From the NCBI RefSeq assembly GCF_900167465.1, contig NZ_FUWR01000004.1:123115-187114 (forward strand): 64,000 nucleotides of DNA. The letters are read 5' to 3'. This document shows positions 25,683 through 34,550 of this stretch, piece after piece. Under the pieces are notes generated by a model. It was not told the origin of the DNA, made no database searches, and saw nothing but the letters and a program-made list of their open reading frames with translations. This DNA comes from Trichlorobacter thiogenes (GTDB taxonomy: Bacteria; Desulfobacterota; Desulfuromonadia; Geobacterales; Pseudopelobacteraceae). Numbering within the stretch: position 1 is the stretch's first letter; every line of letters starts with the position of its first letter. Position numbers and translations under genes: made by a program.

Positions 25683-27794
25683 ATGAAAGCAACCGAAGCC
25701 AAGCTGCTTGATTTTCTGAAAAAGTCACCTCAGTTCGTCATTCCTATCTATCAGCGAACCTATTCGTGGACTGAGAAGGAATGTCGGCAGCTATGGGATG
25801 ACATTGTTCGCTGTGGCAGAAACGACCGAATCCCTGTCCATTTTATTGGCTCCATTGTCTATGTGGAAAGCGGTCTGTCACAGGTAACACATCAGGCACC
25901 TTTGCTGGTTATTGATGGTCAACAGCGACTTACCACAGTGTCACTATTGCTTACTGCTTTGGCGGAAGCAGTCGGAGAATCAGAACCGTTTGATGGTTTC
26001 TCTCAACGCAAGATTCGTAACTACTATCTGCTCAATCCCGAAGAATCCGGTGAGCGGCATTTCAAATTGTTACTGTCACAGACTGATAAAACCACTCTAA
26101 CTGCTTTAGTTGGCAACAATCCCCAACCAGAAAACCATTCTCTGCGGGTGGATGGAAATTACAATGTGTTTCGCAAATGGATAAAAAGTGGCGAAGTCGA
26201 TCTGCCAACCCTATGCAAAGGGTTAGCAAAGCTGGTGGTTGTTGACATTGCACTCAGCCGAGATCAGGACAACCCTCAACTTATTTTCGAGAGCATGAAC
26301 TCTACGGGCAAAGAGCTGAGTCAAGCTGACCTGATCCGCAATTTTATTCTTATGGGACTTGAACCAACATTACAAACCAGACTTTATGAGCAGTTCTGGC
26401 GACCAATGGAGGTAGAATTTGGGCAAGAAGCCTATGGAATCCATTTTGACGACTTTATGCGTCACTACCTGACTGTCAGAACTGGAGTGATTCCAAATAT
26501 CAACGCTGTCTATGATGCGTTCAAGAATCATGCTCGGGAGACACGGAGCGGTGCTGAAAGCGATGATAGTCATGTGGAATCGCTGGTCAAAATGATCCGT
26601 GATTATTCCCGTTATTTCTGTGCAATGGCTTTAGGCAAAGAAACTGATCCTCTGTTGAAGCGTGCGTTTCACGATCTGAGAGAATTAAAAGTAGATGTCG
26701 CTTATCCTTTTCTGCTGGAGCTATACCGTGACTTCGCTACTGGTCATTTGTCCAAAGAGGATTTTGCTAGTGCCGTCAGGATGGTGGAATCATACGTATT
26801 CCGTCGTGCGGTTTGTGCAATACCAACAAACTCTATGAACAAGACCTTTGCTACTTTCACTAAGGCATTGAAAAAAGATCGTTATCTGGAAAGTATCGCT
26901 GCTCATTTTTTACTGTTGCCTTCATATCGCCGCTTTCCGAGTGATGATGAATTTGAGAGAGACATCAAGACACGTGACCTTTACAACTTCCGCAGCCGTA
27001 GCTACTGGCTAAGACGCTTTGAAAACTATGGACGGAAGGAAATGGCGCAGGTAGACGAATACTCTGTAGAACATATTCTGCCGCAAAATGAAAATCTGAG
27101 CATTGCATGGCAAGCATCACTTGGGGATGAGTGGAAACGCATCCAGCAAACTTGGTTGCATACGCTGGGGAACCTCACTCTCACAGGCTATAACTCGGAA
27201 TACAGCGACCGTCCTTTTATTGAAAAGCGAGATATGACAGGAGGCTTTAAGCATAGCCCGCTAAATGTGAATGTAGGTCTGGGGCAAATAGAGGCGTGGG
27301 ATGAAGCAGCCATCATCGAAAGAGCAAAACGCCTTGCTAAGCGTGCAGTGAGTGTTTGGGGGGCGCCTAAGCTGGATGATGCTATTTTATTGGCTTTTCG
27401 CTCCAAAACGGATACTGCTTCGAGCTATACAATAGAGGATCATCCCCACTTGCTATTACCAACGATACGCCCTCTGTTTGAGGCATTTCGTAAAGAAGTG
27501 TTAGCACTTGATCCATGCGTCAACGAAGAGTTCCTGAAGCTTTACGTGGCATACAAAGCAGAAACAAATTTTGTTGATATTGTGCCCCAAGCCAAGCGAC
27601 TTCGCCTGTCTTTGAATATGGATTTTGCTGAGATTAGTGACCCTAAAGGGCTATGCAAAGATGTAACAGATTTAGGCCGGTGGGGTAATGGTGATGTTGA
27701 AGTAGGTCTTTCAACATTTGAAGAGTTGCCCTATGTAATTGGTCTGGTGCGACAGGCGCTTGAGAAACAACTTGGAGAGACACTGGAATCATGA
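25683..27794 (+). CDS. DUF262/DUF1524/DUF5655 protein, GmrSD-like nuclease candidate
   Basis: A 703-residue protein in three parts. DUF262 (residues 1-240) with IPIYQRTYSWTEKE and the nucleotide-site motif VIDGQQRLTT. DUF1524 (about 440-570) with the HNH-type VEHILPQNENL and LHTLGNLTLTGYN. A C-terminal DUF5655-like domain (about 590-700, YVAYKAETNFVDIVPQAKRL). DUF262 plus DUF1524 is the GmrSD arrangement, a type IV enzyme that cuts glucosylated hydroxymethylcytosine DNA using NTP. It lies between hsdS and hsdR in one operon, 11 bases after hsdS, so it may extend restriction to modified phage DNA. Base composition is somewhat lower in GC than hsdM. Confidence 0.9.
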   Translation: MKATEAKLLDFLKKSPQFVIPIYQRTYSWTEKECRQLWDDIVRCGRNDRIPVHFIGSIVYVESGLSQVTHQAPLLVIDGQQRLTTVSLLLTALAEAVGESEPFDGFSQRKIRNYYLLNPEESGERHFKLLLSQTDKTTLTALVGNNPQPENHSLRVDGNYNVFRKWIKSGEVDLPTLCKGLAKLVVVDIALSRDQDNPQLIFESMNSTGKELSQADLIRNFILMGLEPTLQTRLYEQFWRPMEVEFGQEAYGIHFDDFMRHYLTVRTGVIPNINAVYDAFKNHARETRSGAESDDSHVESLVKMIRDYSRYFCAMALGKETDPLLKRAFHDLRELKVDVAYPFLLELYRDFATGHLSKEDFASAVRMVESYVFRRAVCAIPTNSMNKTFATFTKALKKDRYLESIAAHFLLLPSYRRFPSDDEFERDIKTRDLYNFRSRSYWLRRFENYGRKEMAQVDEYSVEHILPQNENLSIAWQASLGDEWKRIQQTWLHTLGNLTLTGYNSEYSDRPFIEKRDMTGGFKHSPLNVNVGLGQIEAWDEAAIIERAKRLAKRAVSVWGAPKLDDAILLAFRSKTDTASSYTIEDHPHLLLPTIRPLFEAFRKEVLALDPCVNEEFLKLYVAYKAETNFVDIVPQAKRLRLSLNMDFAEISDPKGLCKDVTDLGRWGNGDVEVGLSTFEELPYVIGLVRQALEKQLGETLES

Positions 27795-27850
27795 CTGAAG
27801 CTGAATACCTGCACTTTGAATTCAATCAAGCATTCGTCGGGGAGCTATGA
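27791..27850 (+). CDS. 19-codon mini-ORF between the two accessory defence genes
   Basis: ATG 27791 overlaps the previous stop as ATGA, and its TGA overlaps the first possible ATG of the next gene, so a ribosome could pass through all three. The peptide opens MTEAEYLHFE, which resembles the start of Uma2/DUF820 endonuclease-fold proteins. It could be a remnant of such a gene, a coupling leader, or chance. Confidence 0.25.
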   Translation: MTEAEYLHFEFNQAFVGEL

Positions 27851-27852
27851 GC

Positions 27853-29979
27853 ATGGAGCAAAATTCACTCATAATTAGCGATGGCATCTATTACCCAAAC
27901 GTCCTCAAAGATATAAAAAAATCAAAGCAGCACTTTCAACCCATTTTCGAGATTTTTACTAACGCCCTTGAATCAATTAAGCTCAAGCAGTCAGTGGCTG
28001 ATAATGGTTCAATAATAATTAGTATTTTATCACGCCAAAGCATGAACGCTGATGAATACAAACTTCATGAAATAGTAATTGAAGACTCCGGGATAGGCTT
28101 CGACACTGAAAATTTTGGTCGTATGACGAGGTTTAAGGACAATCGTAAGGGTTTCTTTAACAACGGGTCCGGCAGAATCCAAATTCTCCATTCTTTCGAT
28201 ACAGCCAAATATTTCAGTGTGTTCAAAGAAGGTGATGCCTTCAAACAAAGGAGTTTTACTTTATCTCAGCACTACCTTTCAAAGAACGCCATTATCTCTG
28301 CCCACAAATTGGAGGAAACGCAGGATAGCTCAACAAAAACAGTAGTTACTTTACACGGTATTTTGAATGAAAATGACGAACATGCCTATAACAAGCTGAC
28401 AGCAGACGGCCTAAAAAAAGCTCTTATTGCACGGTACATGATGGAGTTTTGCAACAATAGCGAAAAAATGCCAACCATCAGTATTACTCATTATTTAGAT
28501 GGAGAGGTGCTTGAAAAACAGTCCATTACAAAAGAAGATATACCCTTGAGGGATAGTGAACGAGACTTGGAAGTTCACTATCATAGGCTCTCCATAGATG
28601 GGAAGGAGTTTGAAAAAAGCAATAGGTCTGAGCTCCTCAAGCTTACAGCATTTAAAATTCCCGCACACGATTTGAAACGGAATGATCTGAAGTTCACAAG
28701 TAAAGGTGAAATCATTCCAGACTCTGGCTTAGAGTTGAAAAATCTCTCTGCACATGACCGGCTTGATGGTTACCGTTATTTGTTCATGATCTCTGGTGGC
28801 TATATTGATGATCGAGATGGAGATACAAGAGGCACTATAAACATTCAACGCCGAGATCAGTACAAGCAAGCTAATGCATCCCACACGAATCTGTATGGTG
28901 AGGAATATATATTCTTGGATGATATTGAATCGGAAGCCAATTCGATAATTACTCATATTTACCCGCTAATACGGGCAAGGAAAGACGAAAAACTCAAGGA
29001 TATTGACAAACTAAAAAACATGTTCTTACTCAATGGCGAAACATTGAGAAAGTTGAGTTTTAGCTTGGATGAGCCCGAGGAAAAAATACTCGAAAAAGTG
29101 TATGCGGCTGATTCAAAAGCTATTGCCAAAAAGGACGCTGAAATCAAAAAGAATATTGAAAGTATTGAGAGCCTTGACACTACAGCGTCAAACTACCAAG
29201 AAGACCTTGCAAAGCTGACCTCTGACCTAACAAAGGCAATACCGCTACAAAATCGTGTTGCTCTTACCCACTATGTTGCACGAAGAAAATTGGTTCTTGA
29301 GCTCTTTGGCAAAATATTAGCCCGTCAGCTAAATGTACAGAGGACTGGCGGTAGAAACATTGATGAAAAGCTTCTTCATAACCTGATATTCCAACAAAGC
29401 TCCAACTCTCCTGAGGAAAGTGATTTGTGGTTGATAAATGAAGACTTTATCTATTTCAAGGGTGCATCTGAGAGCCGTCTTTGTGACGTTGAAATAGAAG
29501 GCGATAAGATTTTCAAAAGCGAGTTTTCTGAAGAAGAGAACAGATACTTAAGGTCGTTAGACGAGAATCGAATTACGAAAAAGCCTGATGTGCTTCTATT
29601 TCCAGATGAAGGCAAATGCATTCTAATTGAATTCAAAAATACAAATGTAAATGTTTCAGAGCATTTAAACCAAATAACATTTTACTCAACCCTGATAAGA
29701 AACTTTACAAAAGACAAGTACCAGATTGACACTTTCTATGGCTATCTGATTGGCGAGCGAATTGAGCCAAGGGATGTTAGGGGATATGATGGTGATTTCG
29801 TTGAATCCTATCAATTTGCTTATTTGTTCAGGCCCAAAAAAGTCATAGTGGGCGAAAATGGTCGCCGAGACGGCACACTTTACACCGAAGTTATTAAGTA
29901 CTCAGTACTATTAGAGCGTGCTCGAAGACGTAATGATATTTTCATAAAAAAGCTCACTGAAAAGCGAACGTTGTCATGA
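27853..29979 (+). CDS. GHKL ATPase fused to a PD-(D/E)xK-type nuclease domain
   Basis: A 708-residue protein. The N-terminal Bergerat ATPase is seen as the N box EIFTNALESI (about residues 34-43), G1 IEDSGIGFD and G2 NNGSGRIQIL, the MutL/Hsp90/MORC class. A long middle follows with coiled-coil-prone Lys/Glu-rich segments (residues 370-470). Near the C terminus KPDVLLFPDEGKCILIEFKN gives the PD...ExK nuclease core. ATP-driven clamping coupled to DNA cleavage is the likely logic. I prefer ATG 27853 because GGGGAG is eight bases upstream; ATG 27847 is also possible. It overlaps hsdR by ATGA. The gene is visibly AT-richer than hsdM and hsdR, suggesting separate acquisition. Confidence 0.82.
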   Translation: MEQNSLIISDGIYYPNVLKDIKKSKQHFQPIFEIFTNALESIKLKQSVADNGSIIISILSRQSMNADEYKLHEIVIEDSGIGFDTENFGRMTRFKDNRKGFFNNGSGRIQILHSFDTAKYFSVFKEGDAFKQRSFTLSQHYLSKNAIISAHKLEETQDSSTKTVVTLHGILNENDEHAYNKLTADGLKKALIARYMMEFCNNSEKMPTISITHYLDGEVLEKQSITKEDIPLRDSERDLEVHYHRLSIDGKEFEKSNRSELLKLTAFKIPAHDLKRNDLKFTSKGEIIPDSGLELKNLSAHDRLDGYRYLFMISGGYIDDRDGDTRGTINIQRRDQYKQANASHTNLYGEEYIFLDDIESEANSIITHIYPLIRARKDEKLKDIDKLKNMFLLNGETLRKLSFSLDEPEEKILEKVYAADSKAIAKKDAEIKKNIESIESLDTTASNYQEDLAKLTSDLTKAIPLQNRVALTHYVARRKLVLELFGKILARQLNVQRTGGRNIDEKLLHNLIFQQSSNSPEESDLWLINEDFIYFKGASESRLCDVEIEGDKIFKSEFSEEENRYLRSLDENRITKKPDVLLFPDEGKCILIEFKNTNVNVSEHLNQITFYSTLIRNFTKDKYQIDTFYGYLIGERIEPRDVRGYDGDFVESYQFAYLFRPKKVIVGENGRRDGTLYTEVIKYSVLLERARRRNDIFIKKLTEKRTLS

Positions 29980-32378
29980 ACGAAGCCGAAACCCGAGCCG
30001 AACATATTGACCCTGCCCTGAAATCCGCTGGCTGGGGTGTGGTGGAAGGCAGCCGCATTCGTCGGGAGTACCCGATCACCCTTGGTCGCATCGAAGGCCA
30101 CGGCAAAAGGGGTAAGGCTCTGTCGGCTGATTATCTGCTGGAATACCGCAACACCAAGCTGGCAATAGTGGAGGCCAAGGCGTGGGACAAGCCGCTAACT
30201 GAAGGGGTTGCCCAGGCCAAGGAGTATGCCGGTAAGCTGGAGATTCGTTTCACTTATGCCACCAATGGGCAAGGCGTCTATGGCATCGACAGGGAAACCG
30301 GTGCAGAAGGTGAGTTGCCACACTATCCCACCCCTGATGAACTCTGGAACCTGACCTTTGCTACCCGTAACCACTGGCGTGACCGCTTCGCCGCCGTGCC
30401 GTTTGAAGATCGGGGCGGGTACTTTCAGGGTCGTTACTATCAGGACATCGCCATAGAACGGGTGTTGGAGGCTATTGCCGACAACAAAGAACGTATCCTG
30501 CTGACCCTGGCCACCGGCACCGGCAAGACCTTTATCGCCTTTCAGCTTGCCTGGAAGCTGTTTCAAAGCCGCTGGAACCTGACCGACTGGAAAAAGGAAG
30601 GGGAACCGATCCGGCGGCCCCGTATCCTGTTTCTGGCAGACCGCAACATCCTGGCAGATCAGGCCTACAACGCCTTTTCCGCCTTTCCTGAAGATGCCCT
30701 GGTGCGGATTGAACCGGAAGAGATCAGGAAAAAGGGCAAGGTTCCCAAGAACGGCAGTATTTTCTTCACCATCTTCCAGACCTTTATGAGCGGGTACAAT
30801 GACACCCCTTACTTTGGCGAGTATCCGCCGGATTTCTTTGACTGCATCATCATCGACGAGTGTCACCGTGGCGGTGCCAATGACGAAAGCAACTGGCGGG
30901 GGATTCTGGAATACTTCAGCCCTGCGGTGCAGCTTGGCCTGACCGCCACCCCCAAACGCAAGGACAACGTAGATACCTATGCCTACTTTGGTGAGCCGGT
31001 CTTTATCTACTCACTGAAGGACGGCATCAACGACGGCTACCTGACCCCGTTCCGTGTCAAGCAGATCTCCACCACCCTGGATGAGTATATCTACATCCCT
31101 GATGATACGGTGGTAGAGGGACAGATTGAAGCAGGCAAGGTTTACGAGGAATCTGATTTTAACAAGATTATTGAGATCAAGGAGCGGGAAAAGAAACGGG
31201 TAGAACTGTTCCTGTCCATGATTAACCAGCAGGAAAAGACCCTGGTGTTCTGTGCCACCCAGGATCATGCCCTGGCGGTGCGTGACCTGATCAATCAGCT
31301 TAAGACCAGCTCTGACCCCAACTACTGCCAGCGGGTAACCGCCAATGACGGCGTATTGGGTGAACAGCACCTGCGGGACTTTCAGGATAACGAGAAGAAC
31401 ATCCCGACAATCCTGACCACCTCACAGAAACTTTCCACCGGCGTTGATGCCCGTAACATCCGTAACATTGTGTTGATGCGGCCGGTTAATTCCATGATTG
31501 AGTTCAAGCAGATCATCGGACGGGGAACCAGGCTGTATGATGGCAAGGAGTACTTTACCATCTACGATTTCGTAAAGGCCCACCATCATTTCTGTGATCC
31601 TGAGTGGGACGGTGAACCGGTTGAGCCGGAGGCATGTGAAACGTGCGGCTGCTATCCCTGCGAGTGCGTCAAGCAGCCACCGCAACCATGCCCGGGATGT
31701 GGCGAGCGCCCTTGTGTCTGTATCAAAGACCCACCGCCGCCATGCTTCAAATGCGGCCAGACTCCATGTGTCTGCAAGAAGAAGGCAAAGGTCAAGCTGG
31801 CTGACGGCAAAGAGCGGAACATTCAGCACATGACCGTTACCAGCTTCTGGCACCCTGACGGTACCCCCATGTCAGCCCAGCAGTTTATGGAGCTGCTGTT
31901 CGGCAGGTTGCCGGAGTTCTTCAAGAATGAGCAAGAGCTACGCAACCTCTGGAGCAGACCGGATACCCGCAAGAAGCTGCTGGAAGGACTGGCAGAAAAG
32001 GGGTTCGGCCATGACCAGCTGGCTGAGATGCAGCGGATTATTGATGCAGAAAAGAGTGACCTGTTTGATGTGCTGGCCCATGTGGCATACGCCATGCCAC
32101 CGTTGACCCGTGAAGAACGGGCAGGCAAGGCCCGTACCTTGATCACCCAGCACTTCAACAACAAGCTGCAGGTTTTTCTGGACTTCGTGCTGGCTCATTA
32201 CGTGGAAATCGGTGTGGATGAACTGGATCAGTCAAAGCTGACACCGCTACTTAAACTCAAATACCGTGATTCCATCCCTGATGCGGTGGCCGACCTTGGC
32301 CAGACCCCGCTGGAGATCGGGCAGGCCTTTGCCGGATTTCAGCAGTATCTTTATCAGCAACGGGCTGATCGGTTCTAA
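29976..32378 (+). CDS. hsdR: Type I restriction endonuclease/translocase subunit with Cys-rich insert
   Basis: An 800-residue EcoEI-type R subunit. Order: N-terminal nuclease (ADYLLEYRNTKLAIVEAKAW, the D...ExK core), superfamily-2 helicase with Walker A LATGTGKTF, DEAH-like IIDECHRGG, motif III LTATPKR and motif VI QIIGRGTRL, then a C-terminal helical domain. Between helicase and C-terminal domain (residues about 551-603, bases 31630-31785) are three tandem copies of CxxCGxxPCxC separated by proline-rich linkers, which look like small metal-binding knuckles. The gene overlaps the preceding nuclease gene by four bases and its 3' end overlaps the opposite-strand relaxase gene by 122 bases. Confidence 0.95.
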   Translation: MNEAETRAEHIDPALKSAGWGVVEGSRIRREYPITLGRIEGHGKRGKALSADYLLEYRNTKLAIVEAKAWDKPLTEGVAQAKEYAGKLEIRFTYATNGQGVYGIDRETGAEGELPHYPTPDELWNLTFATRNHWRDRFAAVPFEDRGGYFQGRYYQDIAIERVLEAIADNKERILLTLATGTGKTFIAFQLAWKLFQSRWNLTDWKKEGEPIRRPRILFLADRNILADQAYNAFSAFPEDALVRIEPEEIRKKGKVPKNGSIFFTIFQTFMSGYNDTPYFGEYPPDFFDCIIIDECHRGGANDESNWRGILEYFSPAVQLGLTATPKRKDNVDTYAYFGEPVFIYSLKDGINDGYLTPFRVKQISTTLDEYIYIPDDTVVEGQIEAGKVYEESDFNKIIEIKEREKKRVELFLSMINQQEKTLVFCATQDHALAVRDLINQLKTSSDPNYCQRVTANDGVLGEQHLRDFQDNEKNIPTILTTSQKLSTGVDARNIRNIVLMRPVNSMIEFKQIIGRGTRLYDGKEYFTIYDFVKAHHHFCDPEWDGEPVEPEACETCGCYPCECVKQPPQPCPGCGERPCVCIKDPPPPCFKCGQTPCVCKKKAKVKLADGKERNIQHMTVTSFWHPDGTPMSAQQFMELLFGRLPEFFKNEQELRNLWSRPDTRKKLLEGLAEKGFGHDQLAEMQRIIDAEKSDLFDVLAHVAYAMPPLTREERAGKARTLITQHFNNKLQVFLDFVLAHYVEIGVDELDQSKLTPLLKLKYRDSIPDAVADLGQTPLEIGQAFAGFQQYLYQQRADRF

Positions 32379-34158
32379 GGCTTTTAGTGCTGATATTAGA
32401 ACCTTTTTCGGTCTTGTTTTCATGAATAAATTTAATCATTTGTGGTCTAGGCTCTACCTCTCTCCTTGCATTGCTCCAAACCTCAATTTGGCGGGCCTTA
32501 CTGGCCTGCTGTATCTGTTCAAGATAGCGCTTTTGGTGAATTTCAAAATTTTGCAATTTAACTAACTCGCTGGAAGCATGGTTTAAATCATTTTTCCAAG
32601 TAGCGTGTTTGTTTCTTGTCAGTGGCTGCCAAATTGGAGGTGGTGGGGTGTGTGGCTCCCATCCCTGCTCCTTGCCGAGTTTTAGGACTTCAGCCCTACG
32701 ATTTTGTAGGGCGGTCAACTTGGTTCCAGTCTGCTGAAGTGCTAATTCATAGGCTTTTTGATTAGCGTTAAGTTGTTGTAATGTCGTGTCTTTTGAAATC
32801 TGAAGCTTACAGAAATCAACGATAATCTGATCGTATTGCTGGCGGGTTGTGGGTGCTTGCGGTGCCGTGATCTGGGCCTCTGCCTTGGCCCTGAGATCTG
32901 CATTACGACGCTTTAAGCGCTCAATTTCTTTGGTTAAGATCTGCTTACGACGCCAGTTGATAATTCGGATGATGATACCTTGGCGACGTTTTGTTTTCTT
33001 TTTTCCTAGCCATAATTCAGACGATAAACGCTTTATTTCTGTTTTGTTATCAGTGACTTTCGCTTTGTCTTTTTCGTCCCGAATTGCCATAAATGCCGGT
33101 TTGGGGGGAGAATATGAAACATGTAACTGCTCAACATTAGGGATTTTTGTCTGTTGAGTAGAAGGCGGAGATGGCAGAGGCAATCCAATGCCCTCTTTGG
33201 TTAACCCGCAGATTAAGCTAGCTATTTTATTGACGTCCTGATCATCCAGCAGGCCGGTGGTAAGCTCGGCAGCAGCAGTTGTGACAACGGTTGTAGCATT
33301 GGCCGGGTGTGGTGTAGTGACAGGTTGCTTGATTGACCTGGCAACCTCCCTGGCGGGTTTGGGAGACGTTGTAGTAAGGGGCAGAGACTTGACCTGCTGA
33401 GACTGTTGCAGGCGTTTTTCCAACGCTTGCCAGCCATATGATTTGCCTAATTGTGAGGCTTTAAATGTTATCCCATTGATTTCAAAGCTAAAGCCCGACA
33501 TTTTGCCGGATCTTGACAGGTTGGGTTTGGCAGTTATGTCAACTTTGGCCAGCTTTTTGATGAAGTCTTCAGTGGTTAAGTTGATGCTGTTATTAATAAT
33601 ATTGTCAATTGAATGCTGTAGGCAGCGGCGCGGTGGGACCTTGCCAGTCCGCTGCTGCATGGCTTTTTCTTGGGTTTTTAAGGCCTTGGCTGGAGCCTTG
33701 TGATCCGGGCCGAGGGTAGTGGTAAGGCCATGCTTCCGTTCAAGTTTTTGACAAATACGGGTGGCAATTAAATGCTCATTTTGACCAAGATATAATCCAC
33801 CCGACAAATTGACTCGACTTGCAGATATATGCACATGATCTGATCCGGTATTTTTATGTCTTACGACAACATATGGTGTGGTTAGTGGATCAAACCCCAA
33901 GTCTTCAAGATAATCTCTAACTATCTTATTCCATTCCTGATCTGTTAACGTATCACCCTTTGGTAGGGCCAGACTGGAGTGCCAGACCGGCTTTTCAATG
34001 TCAGGTCTGAGGTTTGCAACTTGTACAAATTCACTGGCTAAATCAGCAGCACCAGCACCGGCAAGGTTGCCTCCAATCAGGTCCGGTTGGGCGGAATGAC
34101 GGAGGATGTACCGGCACAAACCGCTAAAATCTCGGCCTCTGGTGATCTTTGATTTCAC
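32257..34158 (-). CDS. Relaxase/mobilization nuclease
   Basis: A 633-residue protein. The N-terminal relaxase domain (residues 1-160) has FSGLCRYILRH and the metal-binding histidine motif HKNTGSDHVHISASRVN, as in MOB-P type relaxases. The enzyme nicks oriT and stays on the DNA end during transfer. The C-terminal half is Lys/Gln-rich and helical. GTG is the start (34158), coupled to the MobC-like gene by a GTGA overlap. The last 40 or so residues are encoded antisense to hsdR and look low-complexity (Arg/Gln/Gly/Pro), so the original C terminus may have been replaced when the restriction cassette arrived. Confidence 0.85.
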   Translation of the reverse strand: MKSKITRGRDFSGLCRYILRHSAQPDLIGGNLAGAGAADLASEFVQVANLRPDIEKPVWHSSLALPKGDTLTDQEWNKIVRDYLEDLGFDPLTTPYVVVRHKNTGSDHVHISASRVNLSGGLYLGQNEHLIATRICQKLERKHGLTTTLGPDHKAPAKALKTQEKAMQQRTGKVPPRRCLQHSIDNIINNSINLTTEDFIKKLAKVDITAKPNLSRSGKMSGFSFEINGITFKASQLGKSYGWQALEKRLQQSQQVKSLPLTTTSPKPAREVARSIKQPVTTPHPANATTVVTTAAAELTTGLLDDQDVNKIASLICGLTKEGIGLPLPSPPSTQQTKIPNVEQLHVSYSPPKPAFMAIRDEKDKAKVTDNKTEIKRLSSELWLGKKKTKRRQGIIIRIINWRRKQILTKEIERLKRRNADLRAKAEAQITAPQAPTTRQQYDQIIVDFCKLQISKDTTLQQLNANQKAYELALQQTGTKLTALQNRRAEVLKLGKEQGWEPHTPPPPIWQPLTRNKHATWKNDLNHASSELVKLQNFEIHQKRYLEQIQQASKARQIEVWSNARREVEPRPQMIKFIHENKTEKGSNISTKSLRTDQPVADKDTAEIRQRPARSPAGSGQGRPPHQGWNHGI

Positions 34159-34550
34159 TTATGGGGCTTCACAAGGGCTTGTCTGAACCGGATTAAAGCC
34201 GTCCTGACTTCTTCTAATACACTTAAATCATCGCAGTTAATTTGCTTGGCAATCTGGTTTAAATTGGCTGCTGCATTGCTTAGCTGTTGCCAAACTAGCT
34301 GATTTAGTTCAGGAATAACTACAGGAGGAGTATTCAAGGCAGCTTTTCGCAGGTAAGCTGCGGGGCAGACATTAGATAACTCGCTGAAACCTGAGACCAC
34401 CTTCATTTCAGCCTGAGAAAGATAAACGGCTATGCGGTGGGTCCTTTGTTCATCGGCGGGTTTAGGTGTTGGCCCGCGTTTGCGGTGGGGCGTGGGTGCC
34501 GGTGTATCTGGCGGCAGCGGTTCAAATGGACCGTAGTCATTGTTTTGCAT
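34155..34550 (-). CDS. MobC-like relaxosome protein
   Basis: A 131-residue protein: a proline-rich N terminus, then a ribbon-helix-helix-like start (THRIAVYLSQAEMKVVSGFSE), the AAYLRKAAL helix and LSNAAANLNQIAKQIN, a combination typical of MobC family accessory proteins that help the relaxase at oriT. ATG 34550 has GGAGG nine bases upstream. It overlaps the upstream gene by 14 bases and the relaxase gene by four, a tight mobilization operon. Confidence 0.8.
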   Translation of the reverse strand: MQNNDYGPFEPLPPDTPAPTPHRKRGPTPKPADEQRTHRIAVYLSQAEMKVVSGFSELSNVCPAAYLRKAALNTPPVVIPELNQLVWQQLSNAAANLNQIAKQINCDDLSVLEEVRTALIRFRQALVKPHK

